Positions 20,256-30,600 of a DNA stretch of 64,000 nt are shown here, piece by piece; position 1 is the first letter of the stretch, and each line of letters starts with the position of its first letter. Both the position numbers and the translations under genes were made by a program. Origin of the DNA: Entoloma clypeatum (lineage: Eukaryota; Basidiomycota; Agaricomycetes; Agaricales; Entolomataceae); the NCBI GenBank assembly GCA_963565915.1, contig OY751496.1:3038001-3102000 (forward strand), in the 5' to 3' direction. The notes beneath the pieces were generated by a model. That model did no database searches. It was not told the origin of the DNA and saw nothing but the letters and a program-made list of their open reading frames with translations.

Positions 20256-22565
20256 ATGGTTCATGACACCTCGCTCTACTCCAACTCTTCAAACGATCCC
20301 CAACCACACCTGGTAAGTGTGCCCCGCGTTTGCTTGCATTTGCTACGCTCAACATGGTTTCCATCTTAGGCGCTCCCTTTTGATTTTTGTAGGTGTTATC
20401 CCGAATTTTGTGGGCAATCGTCAGAAATCATCGGTCTCGAAGTTGATTCTACACTTACGTATGTGTCTATTTTCTCTCCATAAGTCAACTTGCAATGCAG
20501 ACTGTTGGCAGATGTTGCTGTAACTTCCGGCAAAGCTCAGGAAGATAAATCAACACCAGCTCTGTTCGATCGACGTCAGCGGATTATGACAGACCAGAGT
20601 CTTGAAAGAGCGACTCCTGATTCCCAGTGTGTTCAAAATCTTGCGTCTTATCATACCATTTCCCTCTCATGAACACTTTTCCAGACCTTCACGAAGGTCA
20701 AATGACACTGGCACTCCGTCTACTGCGCCTGCAGCATCGGCTCAGCTGCCACAAGGGGAATCCTCTTCGCCAAACCCAGCTAATGTAGCCATCACAGCAA
20801 GGATGGCGAATTCCGCCAGTAGTCCAAGTTCGCAGCGGCCTACGGAATTCCGGGCTTCGGAAACCATTGAGAGATCCCATTCTCGAACATCGCAACACAG
20901 GGAAACTGCTTCCGTATCAAGTACAGCGAATATTGTGGAGCCGCATTTATCTGATCACCATGGTCGCCAGAGTATGTTACTCTCTATGCGACTTATCATA
21001 ATCCCCACTCATGTATCTATCCTTGCGACGTGTCCAACAGCTAATCATTTTGGGTCCTCTCCAAGACATCACCCTTACCGGAGGAGTCTTACTCCTAATC
21101 TCCCTGCCGCACCTGAAGAATGCTTAAATCTATCAAACGCACCTGTTCCCTCCGTCGACATATCTGGAAACAATGGAGAACAGCACCCGCCCTCTGCAGC
21201 CTCATCGTCGCACCGCACAGCTGCCACTTCCACTGTGCCGTTCGGCCTCCCTCACACTGCATTGTCTGGACATGGGGGATCTATAAATGCCCTCCGCAGC
21301 CGAGAAGTTTCGGAGTTAGACTTGACGGCCTCAGAGTCTTCTTTCCCAGTCCCCAACATCGTTACACAACACGCCCAGGAAGTCCCAGGGTCAGGTCTAC
21401 AGATCTCTCGGGTGATGCTACGCCCGTCCTCTGCAGCCTCTAGTGACATTGGGCATTGCACATCACCCTTGTCTAATGCGGGATTGCCAGATTGTTTCCC
21501 CATACGTCGTCCAAGGTCGCCAGCAAGATATGCTCCTTATCAAAGTCGTGGAACTGAGCACCCGGGTCCTTCAAGTTCATCCTCTCATCACACAGCCCCC
21601 ATACCTATTACGTCATCTTCTAGTCTCGAGTATAGTGGCATGCAGCGTTCCCTCCACACCCAAGGGGTTCAGGCGCCGCATCCGGCGAGTCCTCCGGGCT
21701 CTCATCTGCCGTCTGCGACCTCCAATGGCGGATCTCCAGTGCCTGATTTTGGATCATCATCTGGTGCTTACCAGAGGCTGGGATCTCCAGAGCACCAGGA
21801 GGTGGATTTCGCAAGCTCACCTTTACCCCATGTGCCTCATGCTACCATTCCACCATCCGTTCTAGAGTTTGAGGCACCTTCGGTTAATCAGATTCCCCAG
21901 GACAACCGACAAGATTCAGAACAGGAGGGCACATCACCACCACTTGATTCTATCTGCAGTGCCAGCTCATCGCGTCTGCAGCTGCCCGATGTTCGCTTCC
22001 CTGAACAAAGGAGGAAGCCCACGGAAACTCTGCAGGAGCAAGTAGCGACTCCACGGTCCGAGACTCGTGTCTCGGGGTATGCTGCCCATTCGGGAGCGGC
22101 ACCGGCCAACCCCCCCGCAGTGACTTCACCCCCAAGGTCACTCTCACCAATGTCACCTTTAACAGTGCTGCCTTCACCGTTACCTGATGGTCCCTCGAGA
22201 CCCTCCCCTCTCGGTATAACCCGGGTTGAGCGGTGATTCAATGGTACAGGTCAAGGGAGTACTGTCTGGTGTCATTTCCACCTTCGCGATCCCCGCCGTC
22301 TCGTCTTGCTGCTAGCCGTGGAGAACTATACCGCTACAAGGATGGTGATGCTCAGGTAAATTTCTGGGTCATGGATGGAGTGTGGAAGACGGTTGGTGAA
22401 GGCTCGTCGCATCCAAGCATCCACGGATGTCGGCTTCACATTCGTCCCTCTGGGGAACCAAGCTGGCTGACGGCAAGGAGTTATGCGGTGCAGAAGTCGA
22501 AGGCAGTACGAGGTGCCAGTGCTATAACCCCTATGACTGTGGTCGGTATCATTCAAATTTCTTGA
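20256..22565 (+). CDS. hypothetical Ser/Pro-rich protein, spliced
   Basis: Begins MVHDTSLYSNSSNDPQPHL, then intron 20313-20369 (gtaagt...ttag), then LPFDFCRCYPEFCGQSSEII and further short introns near 20460-20500, 20625-20685 and 20970-21040. Joining them gives one frame into a long region rich in Ser, Pro, His and Arg (SSSSSHHTAP, PPRSLSPMSPLTVLPSPLPD). A last intron near 22255-22315 leads to RGELYRYKDGDAQVNFWVMD and GVWKTVGEGSSHPSIHGCRL, ending about 22565. Mostly disordered by composition; no domain recognised. It sits between two transposon clusters. A distant family or an old transposon accessory gene cannot be excluded; the splice sites and end are approximate. Confidence 0.5.
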
Positions 22566-22795
22566 CAAATGCTAGGGCTGATACCTCCGTCATCTCCAGA
22601 CACATATGTATGTTTAACACCATTTCTCCCAAGCGTAGAGCTTTCTCTTTGTATCATGCGCAAAACCATATTCTTTTGTTCTTATTTGAAACTCAATAAG
22701 ACATCATTATTCTACATCGGCTGTCATAGATGATTCGTCTTCCGAGTCATGAGTGCTTCTGATTTGCTGCAACTGTTTGTTGGAGTAGTGAGTAG

Positions 22796-24968
22796 TCAAG
22801 AAGCACTTAGAAAGAGATTACAAACACGATCTAAAGGAAGAACATGTATCCATGACTCGCTTGGTTGCATCCCAACGAGTTTGACTTTGGTTTTGGCGAA
22901 ATGACTGGTGATGCTTGCTGGTCGTAAGACATGGATGGTATCTTCATTCGTCTCGTAATATAATGAACCACCTGCGATCCTGTATCGACGGTAATAGTCG
23001 TGTTTCGCATCTTCGGATGACAGTGGAACATGAGGGAGGATGGCCAAGAAGGTTTCTTCAATTTGAGTACCATCTGGATGTAAGTAATCGCGTATGCAAG
23101 AAAATCAGAGATATCTGACCAGCGGTGGAGTTGAGCCTGTTTCCTGGAAGTTGAAACATAACACTACTATTCCCCGGCGACAAGGAGAAGGGCTGATATT
23201 TGACGCCATTGATTTGAACTTCGCTGCAACGGACAGCCATGTTAGAAAGGTAACGCTGTCCTTCGAGTTTGGTTTGTGGACGTTGAATGTAGATAACTGG
23301 TGAATGGCTGTGCTTCTGGCCATCGTCATTCACCCGGGCCAATAGTGCTTGGAAGATAAAATTGTCTAGCTTGATTGCTTTCGAATTGGAGGTGGCTTTA
23401 CCCTTCTCTTGTTCAGCCGATTCAAGCGATAGATTGTCATGGATGCGTGTACCGCGCCGGTCTTCATTGGAAAACTGGCTATAGGCCTTGACGAGGTCAC
23501 CCACCATCGATCGGACACCTGCATTGTGGAGTAGTGCTGGAATATTTGCTGCTCGACATGCAGATCTCATCAGAGTCATTTCGAGATCACCTGAAGAATA
23601 CTTATTGGTCGAATCATGGAGCCACAAATTGCTAAACACTCACCGAATCTTTTGTTCGTATTGGTGCACTGCAAGAGATAGTTGTACCGTTCCAATGCAA
23701 AGGCACGCCATGAGTGTACAGGGCCGAACAATCGCAAGAATTTGCCTATATGAAGTGACAAGTGGTGGTTGGGTACTATGCGGCGCTCTTTGTATATTTC
23801 CTTCAAATATCTCGTCATATGAGACTCATATATTTGGATATGATTCTCTGACGTGACGAGCATGCTTCCGACTTCCACGGCAGTTACCAAGTCCATGAAA
23901 TTGTCCAACATCTGGTGTTCTCGGGAGTTAGGTGGCTGATCACCCCATAGATGAATGAGAGTAATTGGTAGATTGATGGTGCATAAGGTTCGCCAGTTGT
24001 CTGCGCTTAGCTTTCCCTGTGCAGCGGAGCCAAAGTTTGGGGGGACTGCATGCACCCAAGATGGTAATTGCGAAATAGCAGCATCTTCTTGGGCGGCAGT
24101 CAGGATGGAGCGACCAAGGACGGAGTGCTTAGCTTTCTTCTTGGGGTTAGGGGCTTTGGGCTTCTCGAGGTCGGAATCGACACCTGGGGTTGGGTGGGGT
24201 TCGTGTGGTGTATGGTTGATGCCGCGTCTGGGGTTAGATTGGCCGGTCGAGGGAATCGATAATGGGGTGGATTCCAGAGATGACGGAGGATGATAAGGAC
24301 CAGGATTTTGAGTGCGCTAGGATATTTGTATATTAGCGAATGATTACTCCATGCCTTTACGGCGCGCTTACCCAAAGAAACAACACTTCAATCAGATCCT
24401 TTTTTGTACCTGATGCTGGTAGTTGCCACCTGCGGCATAATTCTTGCAGGACTGATTTCTTAGACCGCGACAGTGTGGAGGTGCCATGTCCTTGGGCCAG
24501 ATGGTGTTCAGCCTCACAGACTTTCTCGTGAAAAAGGGGCTCCACGGGGGGAGAAACAGCGTTGTCGTGGGGGAGCGTGGCACTGGGAGCTGGTAAATCT
24601 TCGGCCTGGAACGGATTATCCCTTGGCTCAGTTCTCGCCTTCTGAAAGTGATCATTTTCAATTTTCAAGCTACAGAGAGTAGACAAACGACATACCCAAT
24701 CCAAAAGAGCAGCTATAAGCTGGGCCTTAGTTCCTGCACGCCGTAGATCGCGTTCAGCACAGAGGTAGTATAGAATTGGCTGATTGAATGCCTTCAGCCT
24801 ACTTCTAGATCCGACCTTCAAGGCTGACTCGCCAGCTTTCATGTCGTTGTCTCCTGGAAAGGGGACCATAGTATCGCTAAAATCAGAAGAACCGTCTCTG
24901 TCTTCATGCTTGATATTCATACCCCATATGTTGCGGCAATGCCTTTGTAGCAACCCTAAATAGAGGTT
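22796..24968 (-). pseudogene. tnp2-type (CACTA-like) transposase, C-terminal part
   Basis: Continues the transposase cut at 24968. Reads NLYLGLLQRHCRNIWGMN then two similar SAP-like helical motifs, FNQPILYYLCAERDLRRAGT (ending LLDW) and SKKSVLQELCRRWQLPASGT (ending LFLW). After an intron: SILTAAQEDAAISQLPSWVH, PNFGSAAQGKLSADNWRTLC, INLPITLIHLWG, NHHLSLHIGKFLRLFGPVHS, FALERYNYLLQCTNTNKRFG, then after another intron EMTLMRSACRAANIPALL. The end reads QINGVKYQPFSLSPGNSSVM and RPASITSHFAKTKVKLVGMQ. This order matches the Transposase_21/tnp2 proteins common in Agaricomycetes. No DNA end of the element was identified. Read with the piece at 29667-29960. Confidence 0.8.
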
Positions 24969-25479
24969 CATCAGGAAAAGCCCAAATGTGTAAATGAACC
25001 AAATGGAACATAAATAGCACACTAATGGAACACAATTGATGTAAATCATATCAAATGAACACCATTGGTTCCAGTTGATCCATTTGACCCAAAAGAAAGT
25101 TTCAGGGATTTCACCTGTTCCATGCCTGTCCAATGGAACCAAATTAGCATCACTTTTGCTCAATTATGTCTCACTGAACACATCATTAGCCTGTTATATG
25201 CACTTATAATAATCTCATCTCATGCCAGAGAGAATAGAAAATTGATTGAAAGTGTATTGTGTATGGAACAACGAGGTATGTCAACTAATCATCCATTCCC
25301 TCAAGAACCATGGAGTTGTTGGCAATGGTCGTGGCTGAGTGAGATTGTGCAACGCTGTGAACAACAGTGTAAGTATGTTACACTTCACAGGTCACTTACC
25401 TGACTTCTTTGTACGGGACTCGAGTGGGCTCTTCTCACAGATAGTGGTCAGGAAGAGTTCATGTCCGCAATATAGGAGG

Positions 25480-26290
25480 TGAGAGGCAGCTGTTGGAGAC
25501 GAGAGATGGCCGTTGGAGACGAGAGGGAGCCGTTGGGGAGAGAGAGATAGACTGACGGCGGTTCGGGTTTGAACTGCGGTTTGCCATGAAAAAACGGCTG
25601 TTGGGGGCGAGAGGTAGCCGTTGGGAGTGAGGGGAAACTGTTGGGCACGCGAGGCTGTATGGGACGAGAGCAAGCCGTTGAGGGCGATGGGGCGAAAGAC
25701 GGCCGTTGGGGGCGAGGTAAAACCGTTGGCAATGAGAGCGGCTGTTGGGGGCAAGAGACGTCCGTTGGGCATGCAAGGGAAGATAGACGACCGTTGGACG
25801 CAAGAGATGACCGTTGCGCACGGGAGGAGGGTGTTGGGGGTGAGAGATGGCCGTTGGGGATGAGAGGAGGACGTAGGGGACGAGAGGCAGCTGTTGGGTG
25901 CGAGAGGGAGCTGTTAAATGCGAGAGATGGCCGTCGGAGACGAGAGGCGGCCGTTGGGCACGCGAGGGAGGGAAACAAGGGGTGTCAGAGAGAGAGAGCG
26001 AGCGAGAGAGAGAATTGGAGAGGGCGATGGGTGGTGGTTGAAGACGAGACAAAGGACGAGAGGCAGCAGTTGGGCACGAGGAGACATTGGCGAGAGATGG
26101 CCGTTGGGGCCGAGAGGCAGTCATTGGGCACGCAAGGAGGCCGTTGGGACGAGAGGGGGCCATTGGGCGCGAGGGATGGCTGTGGGAGACGAGAGGCAGC
26201 AGAGGCAGCCGTTGGATGCGAGAGGGAGCTGTTGGAGGTGAGAGACAGTTATTGGAGATGAGAGACGGCTGTTGGGCACGCGAGGGAGAG
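25480..26290. repeat. GC-rich minisatellite (about 18-24 bp unit)
   Basis: Dozens of imperfect copies built on a core GTTGGGNRCGAGAGG, for example gccgttggagacgagagg. It is followed by GA-rich tracts. The long open frames across it on both strands are composed only of repeats of this unit, so they are not treated as genes. Confidence 0.85.
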
Positions 26291-26882
26291 AAATGAGGGG
26301 TGTCAGAGGGAGAGAGAGAGATGGTGGTGGTGGTTGGAGACGACGAGAAACACAGGCCAATGTGCATCATATTATCGGGCGGAGTTTGAAACAACTTTGA
26401 TGACGACATCAAACAAGACCACCTGCATGTTGTAGCTATACGCCTACAGAGGCTTGGCATCTGACAGTACTTACGAAGATGAAAAATGAGAACCCACCTC
26501 CTCCCTCATTTCGGAGCCCACACACTGGATGAATGGACAAGCAGTAATGTCCTTGACCCATGTTCTGCGCAAACACCTTTACCGACCACCCCTTTAAAGC
26601 TTTAACCTTAGAAAATTTAGGGGGCCGTTGGAGGCGAGAGGCAGCAGAGGCAGCCGTTGGACACGAGAGGGAGCTGTTGGAGGTGAGAGACAGTTATTGG
26701 AGATGAGAGACGGCTGTTGGGCACGCGAGGGAGAGAAATGAGGGGTGTCAGAGGGAGAGAGAGGGATGGTGGTGGTGGTTGGAGACGAGAGAAACACAGG
26801 CCAACGTGCATCACATTACTGGGCGGAGTTTGAAACGACTTTGACAACAACATCAAACAAGACCACCTCCGTGTCGTAGCTA

Positions 26883-29322
26883 CAGTCAACTCCCTCCTAA
26901 CCCATAGCTCTGGTAACCCATAAACCGTGGGAACCCATAGAATTTTCGATCCACCAAGTTGGTTCACAGGAAAATCGGACCCAAAACCCATAACTCCCTC
27001 ATACCCCGTAAGCCATACCTTTTTGGGGTGAAAACCCATACATATGTGGGTGGGAATCAGCTTATATAATAATAATTTTCTATGTGAACTGCTGGCTGAG
27101 GTCACCAACAATGTTCTTTCATGACAAATCCTCTTGGTTCTTTAAAGAAGGGTTTGCAGATCTTGCAAAACCAGGTCCTAGAGCGGAAATCAAGGCTCGA
27201 GTCAGACCTGAAGGCCCACAGAAAGCTCACAGAAAGTGATGAGGAGTGGTTAGATGGAGCAGGCAATCTCATTGACGAGGAGCATGTGGTGCAGAAGCTC
27301 GAACAGGCTGCAGACTATGAAAAGGGATTGGATGGATTGGATGCAAAGGATAAAGACATTGTACAAAGGCTGCAAATTCTGGGGGGTGGTGCTAAGGGAG
27401 TTACAAGCCAGAAACGCAAGCGTATGACACATCATTTTTTTCCCCTGATGTTTACTGAGTAATGAAACAGGTCCCGAAAAGGAGACAGGCGACAAAGAGC
27501 CTGGACCAAAGAAGAAACCACACCCTGTCTTCGTGAAGAAGAAAAATGCCACACTTGAACAGTGCATTGAGATTCTCAACTGGCATCATGCAAACGGTCA
27601 AAATCAGAGCAAGACTGCAAAGCACTTCGATCCCATCTACCCAAACCTCAGGATTAAACAGCCCCTCGTTTCTTCGTGGCTGAAGGATGAGGCAAAGTGG
27701 CGAGCAGAGTGGGAGAAGAGTAGTTGTGGGACGCGCACTGTGAAATGTGCCTGCCAAACAAATCACCCCCAAGTCAATGAGATGTTGTCATTGTGGGTGA
27801 CAAAGGCATTGGCTGATGGAATGATTCTTACAGGTGAAGTCTTGCGACAAAAATGGGCCAAATTCGCAGATCTAGCTGGAATTCCAACCGACGAGCACCT
27901 CACTCTCAGTGATGGTTGGCTAACTCGGTTCAAAGAAAGGAATGGTTTGAAATGGAGAAAACGCCATGGCAAAGCTGCGTCTGTGAGTTCACAAACGGTG
28001 GAGACGGAGAGGCAACATATCCGAAAAATGATCACAGGGAGTCCTTACAAGTTAAAGGATATCTTCAACATGGATGAGACAGGCTTGTTCTACGCGTTCG
28101 TTTCCCTCTCCATCAAATACTTGATGCTAACTGGACATCTGGAACAGATTACCACCTGATCGAGGACTTGCAGATAAGAAATACTCTGGTGTGAAGGGCA
28201 AGAAGATTAGACTGACCTATGCCTTCACATCCAATGCCAATGGTTCCGAGAAGCTCCCACCATTCATTATTGGAAAGGCAGCCAAGCCGCGAGCCTTCAA
28301 GAGGAGATCAGGGGCCCAGCTTGGCTTTCGTTACTGAAACAACGCAAAGGCATGGATGACCGGGGTTTTGTACCAGGAATGGATACGAGAATGGGACAGG
28401 GATCTACAAGCAAAACAATGTAAAATCCTCCTCTTCCAAGACAACTTCTCTGGCCATATTGTTCCTGATGACCTTCAGAATATCGAAGTTCAGAATTTTT
28501 AACTGAATCTTACCGCGCACGTCCAGCTGAAGGATCAAGGAATCATACAATGTTTCAACGCCCATTATCGCACCAAATACATCCACTGCACTGTTGATCG
28601 GTATGAAGCTGGTGTCACCCCTTCTCAGATCTATGAAATCAATCAACTCGAGGCCATGCGACTGGCAGATACTGCATGGCATGAAGTGGACACAACAATG
28701 ATCAGAAACTGTTGGCGAAAAGCAGGAATTCTACCTGACTCAACAACCTCCGCATCCCCAACATTGGCACCATCGATCCCGGTCTCCTCCCTGCTTCTCA
28801 GTGACGAAAACTCCATTTCTGAAGCTGCCGAAAAGCAAGTGGAGGCTGCCCTTGATGTTCTCCAGGCTACTGGCATGCTCCAGTCATCAAATCGGATGAG
28901 CCTTGAGGCACTTCTTAATCCCCCGGAGGAGTCCAGTACAATGGACGATGCTACAGACGAAGAAATTTTTCAGGCCGTGATGGACGCAAGAAACGAATGT
29001 GACGAGGGTGACAGTAACAAGGATGATTTCAGGATCTTGACGATCCCTTTGCCCGCAAGTTAGAGGCCGTATTATCCTCCTTTGGCCATCAGACACGCCT
29101 TGTTGAGTTTCAGAATTTGACCGCAACTGAAATTATGGACTATTTCGCTCGCAACTCATCATAGATACTTCGGGTAGCCTAGTAATACATCCATAGACAG
29201 GTACTTTAATGAATTTTCAAATTTGACCTTGATTTATCGGTCCTTCCTGGTACCCCATACTCTCTCATAACCCATAGCTCCGGGTGTCCACCGATCACTA
29301 TGGGTTAGGAGGGAGTTGACTG
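26883..29322 (+). mobile_element. pogo (Tc1/mariner) DNA transposon
   Basis: 2,440 bp with perfect 25-bp terminal inverted repeats beginning CAGTCAACTCCCTCCTAACC, and TA at both flanks (26881-26882, 29323-29324), the target site of the superfamily. The tail aacccatag is repeated several times just inside both ends. Contains one degenerate transposase gene. Confidence 0.93.
27121..29164 (+). pseudogene. pogo-family transposase (CENP-B-like HTH and DDE), broken
   Basis: Exon 1 (27121-27421) reads MTNPLGSLKKGLQILQNQVL. After intron 27422-27470 comes the first helix-turn-helix (ATLEQCIEILNWHHANGQNQ) and the CENP-B-type second one (LTLSDGWLTRFKERNGLKWR). The DDE domain follows: IFNMDETGLFYA (first Asp), intron 28096-28147, LPPDRGLADKKYSGVKGKKI, KILLFQDNFSGHI (second Asp) and HVQLKDQGIIQCFNAHY (third Asp). 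Lesions: TGA at 28335-28337, TAA at 28500-28502 and a probable 1-nt frameshift near 29033, after which DPFARKLEAVLSSFGHQTRL ends at 29164. Dead, but the catalytic triad codons remain. Confidence 0.88.
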
Positions 29323-29666
29323 TATACACCTACGGAGGCTTGGCATCTGACAAGTACTTACGAAGATGAAAAATGAGAATCCACCTCCTTCCTCATTTCG
29401 GAGCCCGCGCACTGGATGAATGGACAAGCAGTAATGTCCTTGACCCATGTTCTGCGCAAACACCTTTACCAACCACCCCTTTAAAGCTTTAACCTTAGAA
29501 AATTTGGCTGTATCTACATCTATGTTCAAATGAGATATAATTTATTGATAATGGAACAATACCATGTTCATGGGAGCACCAACTGGTCCATTTTGTCCAC
29601 TGGGGATAATTTTGGTACATGTGAATCTCATCGGTACCGATTTTACCATTTAGGTTTTTCCTGATG

Positions 29667-29960
29667 TTGTGCATGGAATCAACGACAAGATAGTTGACTG
29701 GATCCCAGTACGGCAACTCCAATAATTCAGACCAGCGTACTCTGTTTTCCTTGAACAGTCGTTCACGATCTTTTGAATCAGCCGCCAACCAGGGAATAGG
29801 GAGGGAACAAAAGGTGCAAAAGTATTTCGAAGTAACGGCACCCATTCCACCTACTTGGCGGGTGCCCAGAGCATCACAAATGACGGGGACCAGCACACAG
29901 GCTACATTCCGCCCTGAAGGGTATTTGGCTGTCTGCGACAGTGTTATTCCCACATGTTAT
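29667..29960 (-). pseudogene. tnp2-type transposase, central part
   Basis: Minus strand reads LSQTAKYPSGRNVACVLVPV, ICDALGTRQVGGMGA, KYFCTFCSLPIPWLA, RWSELLELPYWDPVNYLVVD and SMHN, the conserved middle of Transposase_21/tnp2 proteins including the CxxC pair. It stops at the 4.7-kb insertion and resumes at 24968. The N-terminal half expected above 29960 was not found, so the gene is truncated there as well. Confidence 0.75.
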
Positions 29961-30407
29961 AGTAGTATATACCTATAAACAACAGAATAGCGGATGTGAA
30001 AAGGGTGAAATGGCAATAGCCTTATGTACGGCTTTTGAATGCTACCCAAAGAATGATACCTTTGTTCACAGTGGCCATTTGAGTGTGGGAACCTGGGTTG
30101 AGGGAGACATTGTCTTCCTTGCTGATATTGTAAATGGGGGATACATGGGTTTGCAAAACAGGGAAAGATAAGACCTTTATCTAGAAGAAAGGAATGCTTC
30201 ATGCAGAGGAAAAATGGAGAGAGGAGTCAATGGTGAGTCTTGCTCTGTAGGGGAATAATTTCATCCTGTCGGGGCCGGGTGAGGGTCGGAGGCGGGAACG
30301 GGTCTCATATGCTGGGCAGAGGAAACGTGACAAAGAAATCCTTGAGGTTTTGATATGTGGAAGGCAATTGTGTTGCCCCTGGGAGAGGAGGTCGAAGGGA
30401 AGTCTCA
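29961..30407. other. no gene recognised
   Basis: Short frames only, no motif seen. It lies between the cut tnp2 gene and the G-alpha scrap and may be decayed sequence of either. Confidence 0.3.
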
Positions 30408-30485
30408 TGGCTCGTTGAAGTCACCCTGGTGGATGATTTTCATTTGCTAGACGATGGTGGATTTACCTGATTCCCCTGTACCTAT
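30408..30485 (-). pseudogene. fragment of a heterotrimeric G-protein alpha subunit gene
   Basis: The minus strand reads IGTGESGKSTIV, a TAG at 30447-30449, then QMKIIHQGDFNEP before a stop at 30405-30407. GTGESGKST is the G1/P-loop of G-alpha proteins and KQMKIIHQ (with the TAG in place of the Lys codon) is the family's next conserved helix. No other G-alpha box was found nearby, so it is a captured or leftover exon. Confidence 0.6.
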
Positions 30486-30600
30486 ATCGAGGGAACCATG
30501 GGTCAGTTTCTATAAGAATTTGGACACAGACGAATTATAGGATGAAGTTGAAAGGCCACCAAGAACACATGTCACCTCTGCAGTTGTCGTCTCACCACCA

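Larger units (their letters stand above)
26190..29505 (+). repeat. tandem duplication of a 430-bp unit, second copy split by pogo
   Basis: Copy A runs about 26190-26617. Copy B runs 26635-26882 and, after the pogo element, 29323-29505. Both share the minisatellite tail, ggagtttgaaac, gctatac.cctac.gaggcttgg and the end accttagaaaattt, with a few percent substitutions. The duplication predates pogo, which sits only in copy B. Confidence 0.75.
24969..29666. mobile_element. unclassified 4.7-kb element inserted in the tnp2 gene
   Basis: The tnp2 frame is cut exactly between DSMHN and LYLGLL. The insertion has inverted ends starting CATCAGGAAAA and agreeing imperfectly over about 20 bp, flanked by tt on both sides (24967-24968, 29667-29668); removing it and one tt restores the HNL codons. 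No transposase of its own was recognised, so it looks non-autonomous. It contains AT-rich ends with repeated atggaac motifs, a GC-rich minisatellite, a duplicated unit of about 430 bp, and the later pogo insertion. The family is unknown; the TSD may be 2 bp or longer with sequence change. Confidence 0.65.

Noticed and set aside
24969..25163. N-terminal extension of the tnp2 C-terminal frame
   Set aside because: The frame is open into the inserted element, but the family sequence begins exactly at the TIR junction.
25480..26290. CRISPR-like array
   Set aside because: Unit is short, degenerate and without unique spacers; the genome is eukaryotic.
25459..26460. Long open frames (up to 333 codons) on both strands
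   Set aside because: They are made wholly of translated minisatellite units; composition is repetitive and no domain appears.
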